DNA of 64,000 nucleotides, taken from positions 219,341-283,340 of the forward strand of contig JAUJYZ010000509.1 of assembly GCA_033675265.1 (NCBI GenBank), written 5' to 3'. Under the pieces are notes generated by a model. The model was not told where the DNA came from. It ran no database searches and was given only the letters and a program-made list of their open reading frames with translations. The stretch's first letter is position 1, and every line of letters begins with the position of its first letter. Positions 42,921 to 56,020 of this stretch are shown here, piece by piece. A program made the translations under genes and the position numbers. The stretch is from Actinostola sp. cb2023. Its lineage: Eukaryota; Cnidaria; Anthozoa; Actiniaria; Actinostolidae.

Positions 42921-44979
42921 TGTCCCCTATGGGCCACCGTAGAATACAGCTATGATGACTAAGCACAATCTGCAATCGAGTATGACTGTGAACGGGAATG
43001 ATAAACACTAAAGCAACTTGCTAGACAGGTTTTACACATCTCGTAATTGGAGGGACGGAATATTCCCGGCCTATCTAATCTTGCCAGGATTGTCCTTTTT
43101 CCAAAAAATACCTTTATAAAGTGGTTCAAAGAAAATTGTCTGGGGTGAGAATGAAAACGTGCCAGTGTCTCGGTCAGTCCCTCATCGAATGGAAGGTGGA
43201 GGCCCATATAAAGTATACTTCTTTCATGCTACAATGCATCCCAGTGCTCAATCGCACCAGGGCACGAGTGAACGCTTATAAAGCGTCTAGTTGTAGTTAT
43301 TTTGAAAATTAGCGATACAGTCTTACAGTGTTTGTATGTACTTGGTTCTTACACCAAGGCCATGCTGTAAAAGCCAAGAACTATCGTTGCTTCGCTTCTA
43401 TCGGTGTTATAAGCTTACCACAACACAAAATATAACAGCGGTACAAAGTATAGAAGACATTGACTTCGTTTAGATATCAATCCTGTGTCAGTTGTGCGAA
43501 AGTGATTTAAAAATCTCCTTGGTCATCGAATACATGTACATGTATGTGTATTGAATACATGCAAGCACTTTGTTCAGTGATTCTCAGTGGCGGCACAGGG
43601 CAAAATAACTTATCTAATTTAGGTGACGTCAACTATTCAACAGTGACACTAAAATGGACTCTATAACGGAAGGGCAAAAGGGTCAAAATAGAAAACCAAA
43701 TAACTTGCATAGTCTTTGTTTTACAAACAATGATCAACAAAAAATAAAGTTTGTCCATTCTACAGTACTATTATATAACTTATGTAGGAATCATCAGTTA
43801 AGACATTTACATTAGTTATTAGCACTTTTACTAAGCTAACCTCACTCCGTTCCAGATGTGGTGGAATGCATTCATTTGCTTGCTCGGTCTGGTCTATTTT
43901 TTTTCTGTAACAGAAAAATAACAAAGAACATTTTTTTTGACGCTCAGGTATTTTAACTTAACTTATATTTATTTTGTTATGCAGTGTTTTATGTTGTGAA
44001 AGGCTGCAGCGTGACAAAAGTAAACTAACGACCCAAGGAAAGCGATTATTTATCAAGCGAAATGCAGAAATCGAAATGCACATGGTGAAAAGTCGTCATG
44101 GACGGTCTTGAAACGACTAGGTCCTCTAGACTTACCTCTACTTTTCGGCATTTATTTTCCAAGGAAATTCTGTCTCGACACATAGAACATATCTTTCGTT
44201 TCCTTTTGTAGTTTTTCGATACGGAGAAACAGAAGTTACTCAGCGTGGTTTGTCGACAGATCGCCATGATTCCAATGTAGCTCTGAAAGTGCCGTCTTTG
44301 TTATGTTCCATAGAAGATATATATACTATTTACAACATTTTACATGATATTTACACTATTTTTGTAATAAAAAAAGGTTCGATTTTGATCTGTTTTCGCT
44401 TGCTTCGCTGAAGTTGACAACAAGGAATCCAATATGGCATCCCTACACACATGGTCATGCATCGTCAATAGCCTACAAATCGATTTCCTCACGGTCAATT
44501 TCCGTATAAACTTCGGAGCATTTGGAAACAATAGAGCAAAACCTAATAAGGAAGAAATCGGTAAGGAAAACGAATATCTTTGGTATTATTTCGGGAATAA
44601 TCTGTTTTTGACCAATGACAGTCCAGGATTTAATTGGATAATTAGATTATGTTTTTGTTTACAATGCGGTAGAGTGCTATCGTTCTTACGCGGAGCGTTA
44701 CTTAATCAGTTTGAATATTGAAGAAAAGGGGCGTTACATTGTGATCTTTGATTGAATTGTGTAGAACTCAAACATAGAAATATCACAAATGACACATTTT
44801 CTTTCACAGTGCAACTGCTTTTGAGAAAAATGTAGATTATATAGAATATGAGTCAAGTAGTTAACTGTATGAAATATTGAATAAGCAAAAAGTACCAATA
44901 TGTTGTTAAAGAAAGAAAAAAAATAAAATATAAATTTTCGAAAGTGTACTTAACTATTACCTTTGTTTATTAGTGGGAT

Positions 44980-46175
44980 TTATAATGGTAATTGAACTGA
45001 GTGGAGTGCAATTTGGTCTGAAATCAAACGTGCGAACGACCCGCGTAGCGGGAGTGCGATTTGTAATTGCAAGTTTGATTTCAGACCAAAATTGCACGAC
45101 ACGAAGTTCAATTACCACTTAATTATATCCATTTTGAAATTTACACTCATTCCCGATACCGGAAAACATAAACAATGATTTAAAATATTTATTAAAAAAA
45201 TGTCACGTGACGAGTGGTGCGCAATGAACGATTGAGCACATGCATTTGTCAGTTGAACAATCTACGTACTCGACACTTGACTTGGTACAACAGTCCTTCT
45301 TTATTATCTTTTACGTCGTCAGAATCACAGACAAAAGCCCAACATCGCTTTTTTACCGTTGCTGGTTGTTCTTTTGAGTAGTAATTGAATGTACAGCCGG
45401 TGTAGTTTTGGGATCACTTGACCTGCTATCGTAAGGAATTGACCTTCATGTTGAGGATTTGCCGCGAGCCGTGAAATTCCCTCAGTGGATATTTACAGTA
45501 AATACTATGCTCACAGGACAATGATTCTACTTCAAACGATGCTCAATGGCACTCTGCATAATTCTTAGTGATTGTGGCTCATTGTCTTCGCCGTCCTTGC
45601 GTTTGACTTCTTGCACCAGTTTTCAAACACAGAAAGCCATTGCTTTGTAGAACGGTTTTAGTCTTCTTGTTAATGGCCCGAGATTTTAATTCATCAAGAT
45701 CTTGGCTTGTGTAGAATTACTAGAAACACGAACTGTTTTTCCAATCGCAAATTCAGGAATGGACTCACTACGACTAGGAGTTACCGGAGCTAGTTCGCTT
45801 GTTTTGGACCTGTTTTGGTAGTTAATTTATGTCAAATGACGGATAATTATTCACATTCAGTGCCTCTTCAGCTTGAAAGAGGGAATAGTCAACAATAAAA
45901 AAACTGTAAGTTGAAAAAGTCATGCATTTGTTTTGTAAAATATGAAAGATTTGTTGTGGTAAAATCCAAAGTCTTTCCTGTTCATTTATTTTTCCTGTTT
46001 TTTTTTTCCCTGTGTTCTGATTGCCTGTTTTATGTTGTTCCTGTAATTTCATTGGATGTTCAAATTGGTGCGATTTAGAGCTCAAAAAAGGTGCGATTTG
46101 GGAATAAATCGCACCATTTTTTAACCAATCAGATTACAGGAAATGCTAGTGATTTCAAAATGGATATAATTAAGC
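44980..46175. mobile_element. inverted copy of the 22-bp-TIR element and adjacent hairpin
   Basis: Mirror of 30145-31327: hairpin at about 44985-45117 and the bounding inverted repeats near 45119-45140 and 46158-46180. Confidence 0.75.
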
Positions 46176-47166
46176 ATTAAATGTTTTTGTCTAATAGAGA
46201 CTTGCACCTAATCAGGATTTCAAGACTCGGTACATATGAAAAGTTCCTAAAATGCAATTGCTGATTTGATTTAATTTTGATAAAACGTACACAACAGCAT
46301 TACCACACACACACACACAAAAAAAATGACAATACATTGATGATAAATTCATTATTTTGAGTCACTGCAAAATTGCAAATCTATATTTATACTTGTTTAG
46401 CAGATTGTTTCAGCCCCCCTATTCACCGGACTTCAATACACTATGGCAGAACATGAAACCATAATTGCTATTGCAGAGGCTATTCTTCAACAACTCCTGA
46501 ACAGTCGTTTTCTTATTTCCGGTACAGTGGATATGTAATTTGAACCAGGATAATTACTAGTCAAGAAGACGCAAATTGTATTTCAGAAATAATTTACTAT
46601 ACATGTACATTTATAGTTACAAGTATCACAGTGAAATACATGTAAACCGGAAAGAAAGAAAAAAACATTCAGCTTACTAGCAATTCGCTTTTTCGAAGTC
46701 AGACAAAGAATGAAAACACAGAGTAAAAGTGATCTAGGCTTCATTTATTACCTTTTGTAGTAGGGTTTTCCGATTTAGCGGCTTTTTCTAAAATCTGGCA
46801 ATATCGTTACCAGCACGTGCCGAAAGAACTAAGTGATATTTTATTAGAATGCTCGTGATCAATATTCGGTTATCAATCCTTTGTTAAAAATGCATTTATG
46901 CAAAAATCAATCACGCAAAATTAGAGTTTTCCAAGATTTCCTCGAATAAGCGTCCCCCACCTTTCGACCAAAATTTGCGCTCCCCTCTCCTCCCCCATTT
47001 TTTCTGAGCTATTACAAAGACCTGAAGACTCGAAGTTAGCGCGTCTTGCTTATCATACGTCATTTGCCAATTACAAACTGCGCCACACATGTCTTGTACA
47101 GTATGCTATGTATGCTTATGCCCAGGAATAAAGGACCACATGGCCAAACATTAGGAAATGGAATAG

Positions 47167-47170
47167 CCCC

Positions 47171-47202
<32 letters not shown>

Positions 47203-47245
47203 GAATAAGCGCCCCCTCGTATAAGCGCCCCCCCCCCCCCTCTCG
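47167..47245. repeat. C-homopolymer runs (mirror of the G-run repeat)
   Basis: Two long C-runs around TCGAATAAGCGCCCCCTCGT. Their lengths differ from the left-arm G-runs. Confidence 0.85.
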
Positions 47246-47557
47246 ACCGAAATTAGAAAGAAGCGTCCCTGGCGCTTAAACTATTCAAGGATTTACGATA
47301 TGCGTATTTTGATCAGGTTTTTTATTGCTCGCACGTAAAATGATGTGATACAGGTCTAAATAACCACGTTAAATAAAGGTTAGTTATTGATTTTTATTTA
47401 ATTACTGAGCTCAAATTAATACAAATTGCAAAATCGTTGTACGTTTGTATCAACGCCTTTATGTGATGTTTTTTGCAGTGGTAAACAAATTTGTACACAG
47501 GAACGGCCCTCGTTATATTACTACGACTTTTAATCCGAATCAGACTTTTGACCAATC

Positions 47558-48787
47558 CATTTTTTAAGGCAGCGGCTATGGTCTTTACACTTTTATTGGC
47601 ATTGTGGATTAATTCCGGCAAGGATGCCAGTATGTTATCCATCTGATTCTTTTTCTTTTGAAGGTTTTCTTTGCTTTCCCTTCTTCTTCCTGTAGAGACA
47701 AAGCAGATGTACATGTTTTAAGGGGAAGAATGCCCGTTTTTAATCGTTACAGCGATATTCATGTTGTGCTTCAGTCGAACGAAGACTCAGCGAAATAACT
47801 CTCGTCATAATTCACATTATTTCATTTGGAACAGCGATAACTGGACAGAAAACGCAAACCACTGTGGAACTAAGTAGAATATGCATGGGAAAATAAAAAC
47901 GATTTTTACGTTTCATTTTGTACCGATACTCGCTGTTATCTTCAACATGTTTCAACACATAATTTATCATTTTGACTTACTTGTCCCTACAAGCCGTTCG
48001 TTCATCATCATCATCATCATCATCATCGTTATCATCATCATCATCATGGCTGTCGTTCGACTGTTCTTCGACATGGAGTGAAGCTGTTATGTCCTTCCTC
48101 TCTGGACTTAGAACCTTGAATACCTAAGAATCTAGTATCTTTACCATGCGTCTTTCGGCGTTTACTGGTACTTTGTAGTGGAATGTCAGATGAGTCCGTC
48201 GCATCGCCACTCGAACTCTTGGAATTCATCTTCCGCTTGAGTTTTCTCATTGCGAACCTGTTTGCTGATATATTAAGAATCGAATACAGAATGAATTAAA
48301 TCATGCAAACCTCTGCAAACCGTACACAGAGCAGTTGTTAATTGATAAAGTGTATATTCGAACTTACCTGGTACTTGCCATGTGCATGTCAGTTTTTTGT
48401 TCGAGCCTTCGGGCCCTCCTACCGCCTTTCTTTATACTTGCGCCTCCTGGTTTTCCTACAGACTCGTAGTATTTTCTTCAGGTTTTCATCGAGTACATCA
48501 CAATGCTTTTATAGAAAACGAACAGTTGCCTTGAAATCCCTTCCATACCTTCGCAAACCCTCCATAATGATACTTTTTTTCACCGGTGAACTTCGTATTT
48601 TACGTTCTTTCGCCACAGCATTTGCGTCCTTGCTCTTGGTCGCTGGCTCTTTATTGTCGAAGCTTTTCTGTCCTCGAACACCCTCCAAATGTTTTCAAAT
48701 ATTGGTGGTATTTCTACATTCTTAGTTTAGGGCTGCCTTCAGGAAAAATATCTTGTTTTTCCTCCCACCTAGCCTGAGACTAGACTT
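47558..48787 (-). pseudogene. inverted copy of the unknown three-exon gene
   Basis: Mirror of 27586-28798. The last exon is joined differently by a one-base change (NKSVKTIAAAL reading), exon 1 has several indels, and the GAT array is shorter. Confidence 0.65.
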
Positions 48788-49089
48788 ATCTCTATAGCGT
48801 CCTCAAGAAACCACACCAAGCTGCAGTTTGGTAACGACGGCGGCGGAGCTCGATCGAAGGTGGAACAAGAAAATGTACCGCCCTTAAATATATGTGAGTC
48901 AGTACAAAGGAAGTATAATTGTTAGTAATAATTTAATTGTATACATGTGAAAAATAGTAAAATATTATTATGAAAAGTAAATTATTCAAGGCTAGAAAAC
49001 GTGCGAAAAAGATGTGATATGGGCATGAAACCTTTTTGACAAAGGCTATAAGTTCAGGCGCCGATCTTTCCATGAGCCGAACGCAATCA

Positions 49090-50045
49090 GTAAGAAACAA
49101 AAGATAGTAATGCGGCTTCTCGTGAACCTGCGTAGTTTGGCATACTTCGTGACTAGCAGGATTATGTTCACGCGCCGATCTATCCATGAGCCGAAACAAA
49201 AGATAATAATGCGGCTTCTCGCGAACCTGTGTAGTTTTTGGCATACTTCGTGACTTTAGCAGAATCGTGTTTGAGAAAATGTAAGTTGTGTACACTGTTT
49301 CACGGATTGAATACGAGCACTATGATGAATGGACCTCCTCCGTTTCCAAATTTCCTAGTTGCCCAGTATTTTAGCTGTCTTTACTTTTCTGAAGTTTGAG
49401 TTCTTGAATGAAAATGTCTTGCCACCAACCCTTTCCATCAGCTACAGAACGTAATAAGACGATAATTGTCACTGTTTCTTCAAATTTTAAACCGACCGTA
49501 CACCTCTTATACTGGCGCTGTTTCCGGGAATGATGTTTCACAGAAATACTGGAAAAGATGTGTGGGACATTTCTTCAAAGAGATCCCAGAAACTTCTGGT
49601 ATCTTACAGGAGAAACTCCCAGCTCTATGGATAGCATAGTTTCAAACAGTAGCTGATGAAGTATGCAAGCCCCGCATGATACCAAGAGTGCCGATTTCTG
49701 CTAGGATTCCGGCTCTGTATTCTAGATGTTCGAAACAGAGTTTCTTCTCGTCCTCATCTGGCTGCGAATATATCCCACTTATGTCACTCTGCTACCATTT
49801 TTTCAAATAAGTAAAAGTACTGTTCATGAGGAAATCTATCATGTTATCCCAATTCTTATTCCTACACTTTCGAAGGTTTGTCACATGGCATAATCTCCAG
49901 CAGTGGTCTTCATTCATGGGTCCTGGAAACACTACAGAAATGCAGTAGGACTCATCGACGCAACAATACATCGGATACGGCGCCCATCTGGAAAAGCTCA
50001 GGCCCGAATTTTTACCGTGCATACCATTGGATTGGGTGTGTCGAT
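49090..50045 (+). pseudogene. inverted copy of the truncated Harbinger-like transposase
   Basis: Mirror of 26338-27262 with frequent indels; no long frame survives. The 46-bp hairpin follows at about 50055-50101. Confidence 0.65.
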
Positions 50046-50173
50046 TTAGCAAACCTCGTCCCCAGGGCCACGCGGATGGCCCTGGGGACGATGTTGTCGA
50101 TTTTGAGCATTTGTGGTCAGCGGTTGTGGCTGGGTGCAGCATTCCCTCATGTTGTTAGCAATGTCGGAAAAAC

Positions 50174-51000
50174 AAAGGCAGATTGACAAAACAACAGAGC
50201 TCTCTTAGAGAAGCACTAGCTAACCTAACAAGAGAATCGAGCTTCATCTGCTTCTGTGCAAGCTTCGCTTGAATTCAGGTACCCGGACAGTCAGCTGTGT
50301 GCATGATTTTTGATAATTAAAAAAAAAAAATCAAATTAAGCTTTAATACTGGGTGGGACTAGTCGCTGTATAACGATTACTGTCGCCTGACGGAGTCAAG
50401 GTTTTATTTTTCTATATTTGTCTTCAGTAGATAACTCTCTTTATTTATTTATTCGAGATACTCAGGGAAATACATAGTCCATAAGGCCGATTACTTTTTT
50501 AATTTTAGTTACTTTTTAAAATTTCAGGCAGAGATTTCCAGGCATGTGCTCCTCGACGGTGTCACGCCAACGCCACAGAAAGAACAAAAACTGTCTGGGT
50601 ATGTCCCTGCCAAGCAGGTATTTTTCCCAAAGGACACCTGGACTCATGAGTTTTGTGTTCTTTCTGGACAAAATGAGGATTCGACACCATCTCGCGATCG
50701 ACTACTTTCATTACTAGATGCTGGGTTGGGCAAAGGCAAGATTACTATCTCCAAGAATGCAAGTCACGACGACCTGCAGGCTGAGCTGATAAAAAAGTTC
50801 CCAAAACTGAAAGATGCAGGTGGCTATGAAGTGCTGCGTGCCTCGGGGGTCAGGTGGGGGTCAAAGAGAGCTGGTGTTGATTCGCCCTGGCGCTTTTGGC
50901 TACACAGCCCCATATCTAAAAGATAGACTGGGGCAAGCTTTAGCATACATCAGACCGCTGCAAGTAAATCTAAGCGAAGAAACATTAGTTCAGGTACTTA
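50174..51000 (+). pseudogene. inverted copy of the orphan HECT-type N-terminal fragment
   Basis: Mirror of 25408-26226. Exon 2 is readable from 50546 but shifts at GGGGGTCAGGTGGGG near 50848, where the left arm lacks one base. Confidence 0.65.
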
Positions 51001-51283
51001 TTCTATAAATGTGATACCACAATGACTTTAATACCGTATAACTTAAGTAATGAGTACTGTGATTGAAAAATGATCGAAGTTTGTTGTTTTGCATTGATTA
51101 CCAAGCCAAAATAAGTATTGCATCTTCATATTTATTTGAATTTGTTAGTGAAATTCATTAATTATACTTATTAGTACATGTGTCGTGCACAGTATATATT
51201 CATGGTATAACTCTGTATTCAATCATCAAATACACAATATTGCAATTTATGCGCTGTCGTTAAAACGCGTGGTGCGGACTGCG

Positions 51284-51445
51284 GATTGCGGATAGATTTT
51301 TGCGGATAGATTTTTGCGGATAGATTTTTGCGGATAGATTTTTGCGGATAGATTTTTGCGGATAGATTTTTGCGGATAGATTTTTGCGGATAGATTTTTT
51401 GCGGATAGATTTTTGCGGATAGATTTTTGCGGATAGATTTTTGCG
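51284..51445. repeat. inverted copy of the 14-bp satellite
   Basis: GATAGATTTTTGCG units, with one six-T unit near 51400. Confidence 0.95.
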
Positions 51446-52141
51446 GACAGTCTCCAAAAAATAAACTTAATACACAAATGCATTATTAAGTAAAGAAAAA
51501 CAACAACAAGAAACATGGAAATAAAAGCAAAAGAAAAATTGGTTCTGATTTATTATCTGCTTTATAATCTCTCATCACGACTCAATAAAGAGTTTGTGTG
51601 GTCGTTTATGGAAAGCCGTTACTGCCAAAAGGCATTCAGTTTCCACTTGCCTGTTCAAATGGTTTTTGTTATAGTACTGAATTACACATACTGGTTGTTG
51701 AGGTCCCTATGTGTACTGTCGAGTTCCATCAATGATGTCGAGACGGATTTTTATGTCCGAGTTTTATTTTTCGCTAGAGAGTTTTCTTGATTTCTCGACG
51801 AGTTTCTCGACGAGTTTTTTTAGTGATTTCTCGACGAGTTTCTTGATTTTTCGACGAGTTTCTATGATTTTTTCGACGAGTTTCTAGTGATTTCTCGACG
51901 AGTTTCTTGATTTTTCGACAAGTTTCTATGATTTTTCGACGAGTTTCTAGTGATTTCTCGACGAGTTTCTAGTGTTCTCAACGAGTTTCTTGACTCTAAT
52001 TACACAGGAAGCCCAATGTGTTCGCGAGAATGTATTTCGCGTGCTTCCTTTGTATAGTCCATGGGTCTTTTGCGAGCGATTTACCACGTGACGTGAGCGT
52101 GAGCTTTGACGAGCTTTGACGCCATTTGTTGCTCAGGCAAG

Positions 52142-55100
52142 ATGAATCATATTATTTCGAAAACTTATGGACAATATTAGTAGTTTAGGAAAAGAGCTTG
52201 AACAGAAAACTGAAAAAAGAGATGCAGTTAATCAAGAGGTTTCAAGAGCTTTTAATAGGGGAAGTAGGACTGGGAGTTCACAGCCTGGAACAAGTTCATC
52301 AACAACTACAAGTCCATCTAGCAGTTCATCGATCGGCGTGCAGTCAACGTCAAGTGAAGTTAATCAAATAAGCAGCAACAGAAATAGTGCTCCGAAATTC
52401 CGACTGGCATACAACTTTATGATAGGCAGTAAAAGACAGCAAAAGACACCCAAGAAAAGCACTAAACAACCAAGTGGTACTTTTGTAAAAGACGTAATAT
52501 TGCTCGGTGGTCCTGAGGAAGACAAGGTGCCCCGTCAAGGCGCTCGCGTTTTGGCTTTTTGAAAATAACCACATTGTCTCTGGGGCTAATATTCGTAAGG
52601 AGTGGGACTTTTTAACTCTGTGCGACTACCTCAAGACGCTTATATCCAACGAAACTTGGAGAATTCGACGACATTCAAATTTTAATGACAGTTCATTCCA
52701 AGTTACTGCCTCCCAATCTTGCTCCTGGACAGCAGTTATCAGGATTCATGTTGCAGAAGATATTTAAAGACAGGCCCAATATACATTAGACCCAGTAAGC
52801 ACATTCTTGACCTTCTTTCACCCACCAAGAAAAGAAAGTGTGAATATGAGGTAAATGACAATGGCAAGCCTGCTGTTGCCTGCATATACAGTTTATGATA
52901 TGCAATGGTTAATTATTTTTATATTTGGTAATTTTTTTCAGGCTCATTGATAGTAACATGCAAATATATGCAAAGCAAAGTGTAATTTAAAATATATATA
53001 TTGTGTTTAAGACATATGACATAACAGATGAAGAAGATGAAGATGAAGGAACAATGGATGAAGAGGAGATACAGGACATGGCCAGGGAGAAATGGAATTG
53101 GAAAGTCTCCTTTTGAAAATTGAGAATATTAATTCTGAGATAAACAAGACAAATACTGGTATGTAATGATTGGTTTAATTAAACTCATTTACCCAGTAGA
53201 TGAGCATGGGATTAGGTGCCATAATGGTTGTTATGCTGGTGTTGCATGTTATGAATATGCAATGGTTAATATTTTTATATTTGGTAATTTTTTTTCAGGC
53301 TCATTGATAGTAACATGCAAATATATGCAAAGCAAAGTGTAATTTAAAATATATATATTGTGTTTAAAGACATATGACATAACAGATGAAGAAGATGAAG
53401 ATGAAGGAACAATGGATGAAGAGGAGATACAGGACATGGCCAAGGAAGAAATGGAATTGGAAAAGTCTCCTTTTGAAATTGAGAATATTAATTCTGAGAT
53501 AAACAGACAAATACTGGTATGTAATGATTGGTTAATTAAACTCATTTACCAGTAGATGAGCATGGGATTAGGTGCCATAATGGTTGTTATGCTGGTGTTG
53601 CAATGTCCAGGCACAAGGAGGTAAACCATGGCAACCCTGCCACAGTACAGTGGAATATTTATCTAACCATTTTATCTAATACTGCAATCAAGCACTCATT
53701 GATACTATTATGATCAGCTAAGAATGTGATTGTGCAATAAGCACATGGGGCCCCTGCCAACCAATAGGGGACCCCACATTACATATAACCTCGCACATTG
53801 CTAGCCAGAACTGTCTTGACTTTACTTTGCTTAAATTACATTTAGCCACATTAAATAACCTAACAAACATTTTGCTGTGAGCTGTCAGTCAAGCAGGCAG
53901 TACTAATCTTGGTGTCCCTGTGTTTCATGTTGGTTTACCATGCCAAGAGTATGAAAGGTCTGCTTTTGAAACTACCCACATCTGCACCAAAGTTGACAAG
54001 TGATGAGACAAAAGAATCAACTGTTGAGAAGATTGAAGTTGAAGAGCCAAGTATAATGCCAGTATGTGTGTTTTTTAATAATATTGTTACAGTTGCATAT
54101 ACATGCATGATCTTCTATATACTACTCATATAATGAATAATGTTTTATTCACAGTATTTCTACATTGTAGCTCTACATCTGTGAATAGGAAACTAAAACT
54201 TAAAGACCAGAAAATAAATAATAATGATAATATATGTCTGGTATGTGATCTATATGGTGTCACTGTAGATGTATGTACTATTATTAAATAATTACTATTA
54301 TTAAATAATAATTATAATTATATTGTCAAAATACTAGGTCCTTTGCCATCTTTGACTGATGTTGCAATCACCCCAGAATTGGCTTCAACCTCAAGCCAAA
54401 TTTGAGGGAAGAGACAAATGACAAAATCCTGGAAATAATGAAGGTACAATAATACTTACATTAAACATTTTAAACACTATCTCGCATCTGATTGGCTGAG
54501 AGCATGCAGTAATTCTCATATATAATATAATTATTATTATCACTATTTGTTTGCACATTATCCTATCACCACCATGTTTGGAATGATGAGGAAAAGGATT
54601 CCTCCATTAGCTTCTCTTGCTATTGACCTCCATGTCCATTTAACATGGCTGCACAGTCGTTTCTGGGGATTGTACCAATGTATGGTTTACAAACCAGCAA
54701 TAATATTTGTTTATACAATCTAACATAGACCACCATTTTTTGTACAGATGTTTTAGGATATAATTATTGATCTCGTGTTATTTTCCTTTGGTTTGACTTT
54801 TTTTATTTATTTTTAGATCATTTACCAGTTTACTATGAAGAATGATCTTGTTGGCTGTTGTATTGACTATTGCAAGACAAAAAAACATTGAAAACCCTGC
54901 AGCAATACTTCGTTGCGTGCTCAGTGTTCTTTACTTGCTGGAAAGATCTTTAGATATAAAAGATCCAGCAGAGTTATTGGAGGGTGACACCAATGCAATA
55001 TTTATCAACCGGGCATAATGTTTTAGGAAGTGCCCTGGAAGAAATCAGGCCTATTGATAATCCAATGCTCACACTACAGAAGTTTCATTTTATGGAGAGC

Positions 55101-55860
55101 AAGCTGAAAGATTCTGGTGGTCCAAGGAGGAAGTTTTTCAGATTAGTTCTTCCAGAAATAAAGAGTACATATTTTGACAATGGATTGAAAGAATATATTG
55201 TCAGTATGAATTACACCGTAGTTGGCCTAATAATGGCAATGATTATGTTACAGAATGGTCCTTGCCCCAGGAAGCCCAAGATTTTTTAACTGAAGAGCAC
55301 CTGCAAGAACTTTTCTTTTCTAAACATCCTTCTCCATGTGTTTGCAAATATACGAAAACGTTTTTAAAGAAGCTAGGAGTTATTTCAATTGGCTGTGCAT
55401 TTCCAGTGCTGTTTTTTTTTTTGTTTTTTTTCTTTCTGCATTTACTTCGCCCTTCATCCAGTTCCCTATCAAGAATGAAAACTCCTTTATTTGTTGAGGT
55501 CCAAAGTTCTCTGAAAAAAGGGTCAAATTCCAGAAAATGGAAAATTCAACTTATGCACTATTCACTACAATACTGCCGTGAAGCAGCAAGGTGGCCGAAG
55601 AAGTACAATCACATTGAACCACCATACTCGCAGTTTGTTACTGGTGCTGATGAGGAACCTGTCCTTGGATTTGCCACATCCCCCACTATTTGATTTTCCC
55701 TGAAGCAGATGATGACACAGGAGTTTGGTCATTCATACCATCTGCAAACACTATGTGCAAACACTCTCCATCTCGCCAAGATGTGCTTCAGCCATCGAAT
55801 TACTGTACCACAAGAACAAGTGTTATTCAACATTTATGACTTTGCCATTTGCAAATTCAT
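52142..55860 (+). pseudogene. inverted copy of the element A HECT gene, many frameshifts
   Basis: Mirror of 20624-24269: exon 1 from 52142 to 52850 with an extra T near 52157 and an extra T near 52554; both acidic exon copies (about 53012-53160 and 53370-53517); HECT exon from about 54818. The HECT exon has indels near 54925, 55085 and 55260 and a T-run insertion at 55411-55431. Confidence 0.8.
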
Positions 55861-56020
55861 ATTTTGGGAGGTCATAAAAAGTTTATTATTATTACACATT
55901 GTTCGAGTTGATAACATGACATAAGTAAAAGTACATGTAGTAATAAGATGTAAGAACCACAGGATAGACTTGTTTAAATCTATGGGCTATATACCTACAT
56001 TTGTTACTGTTGACCATTAT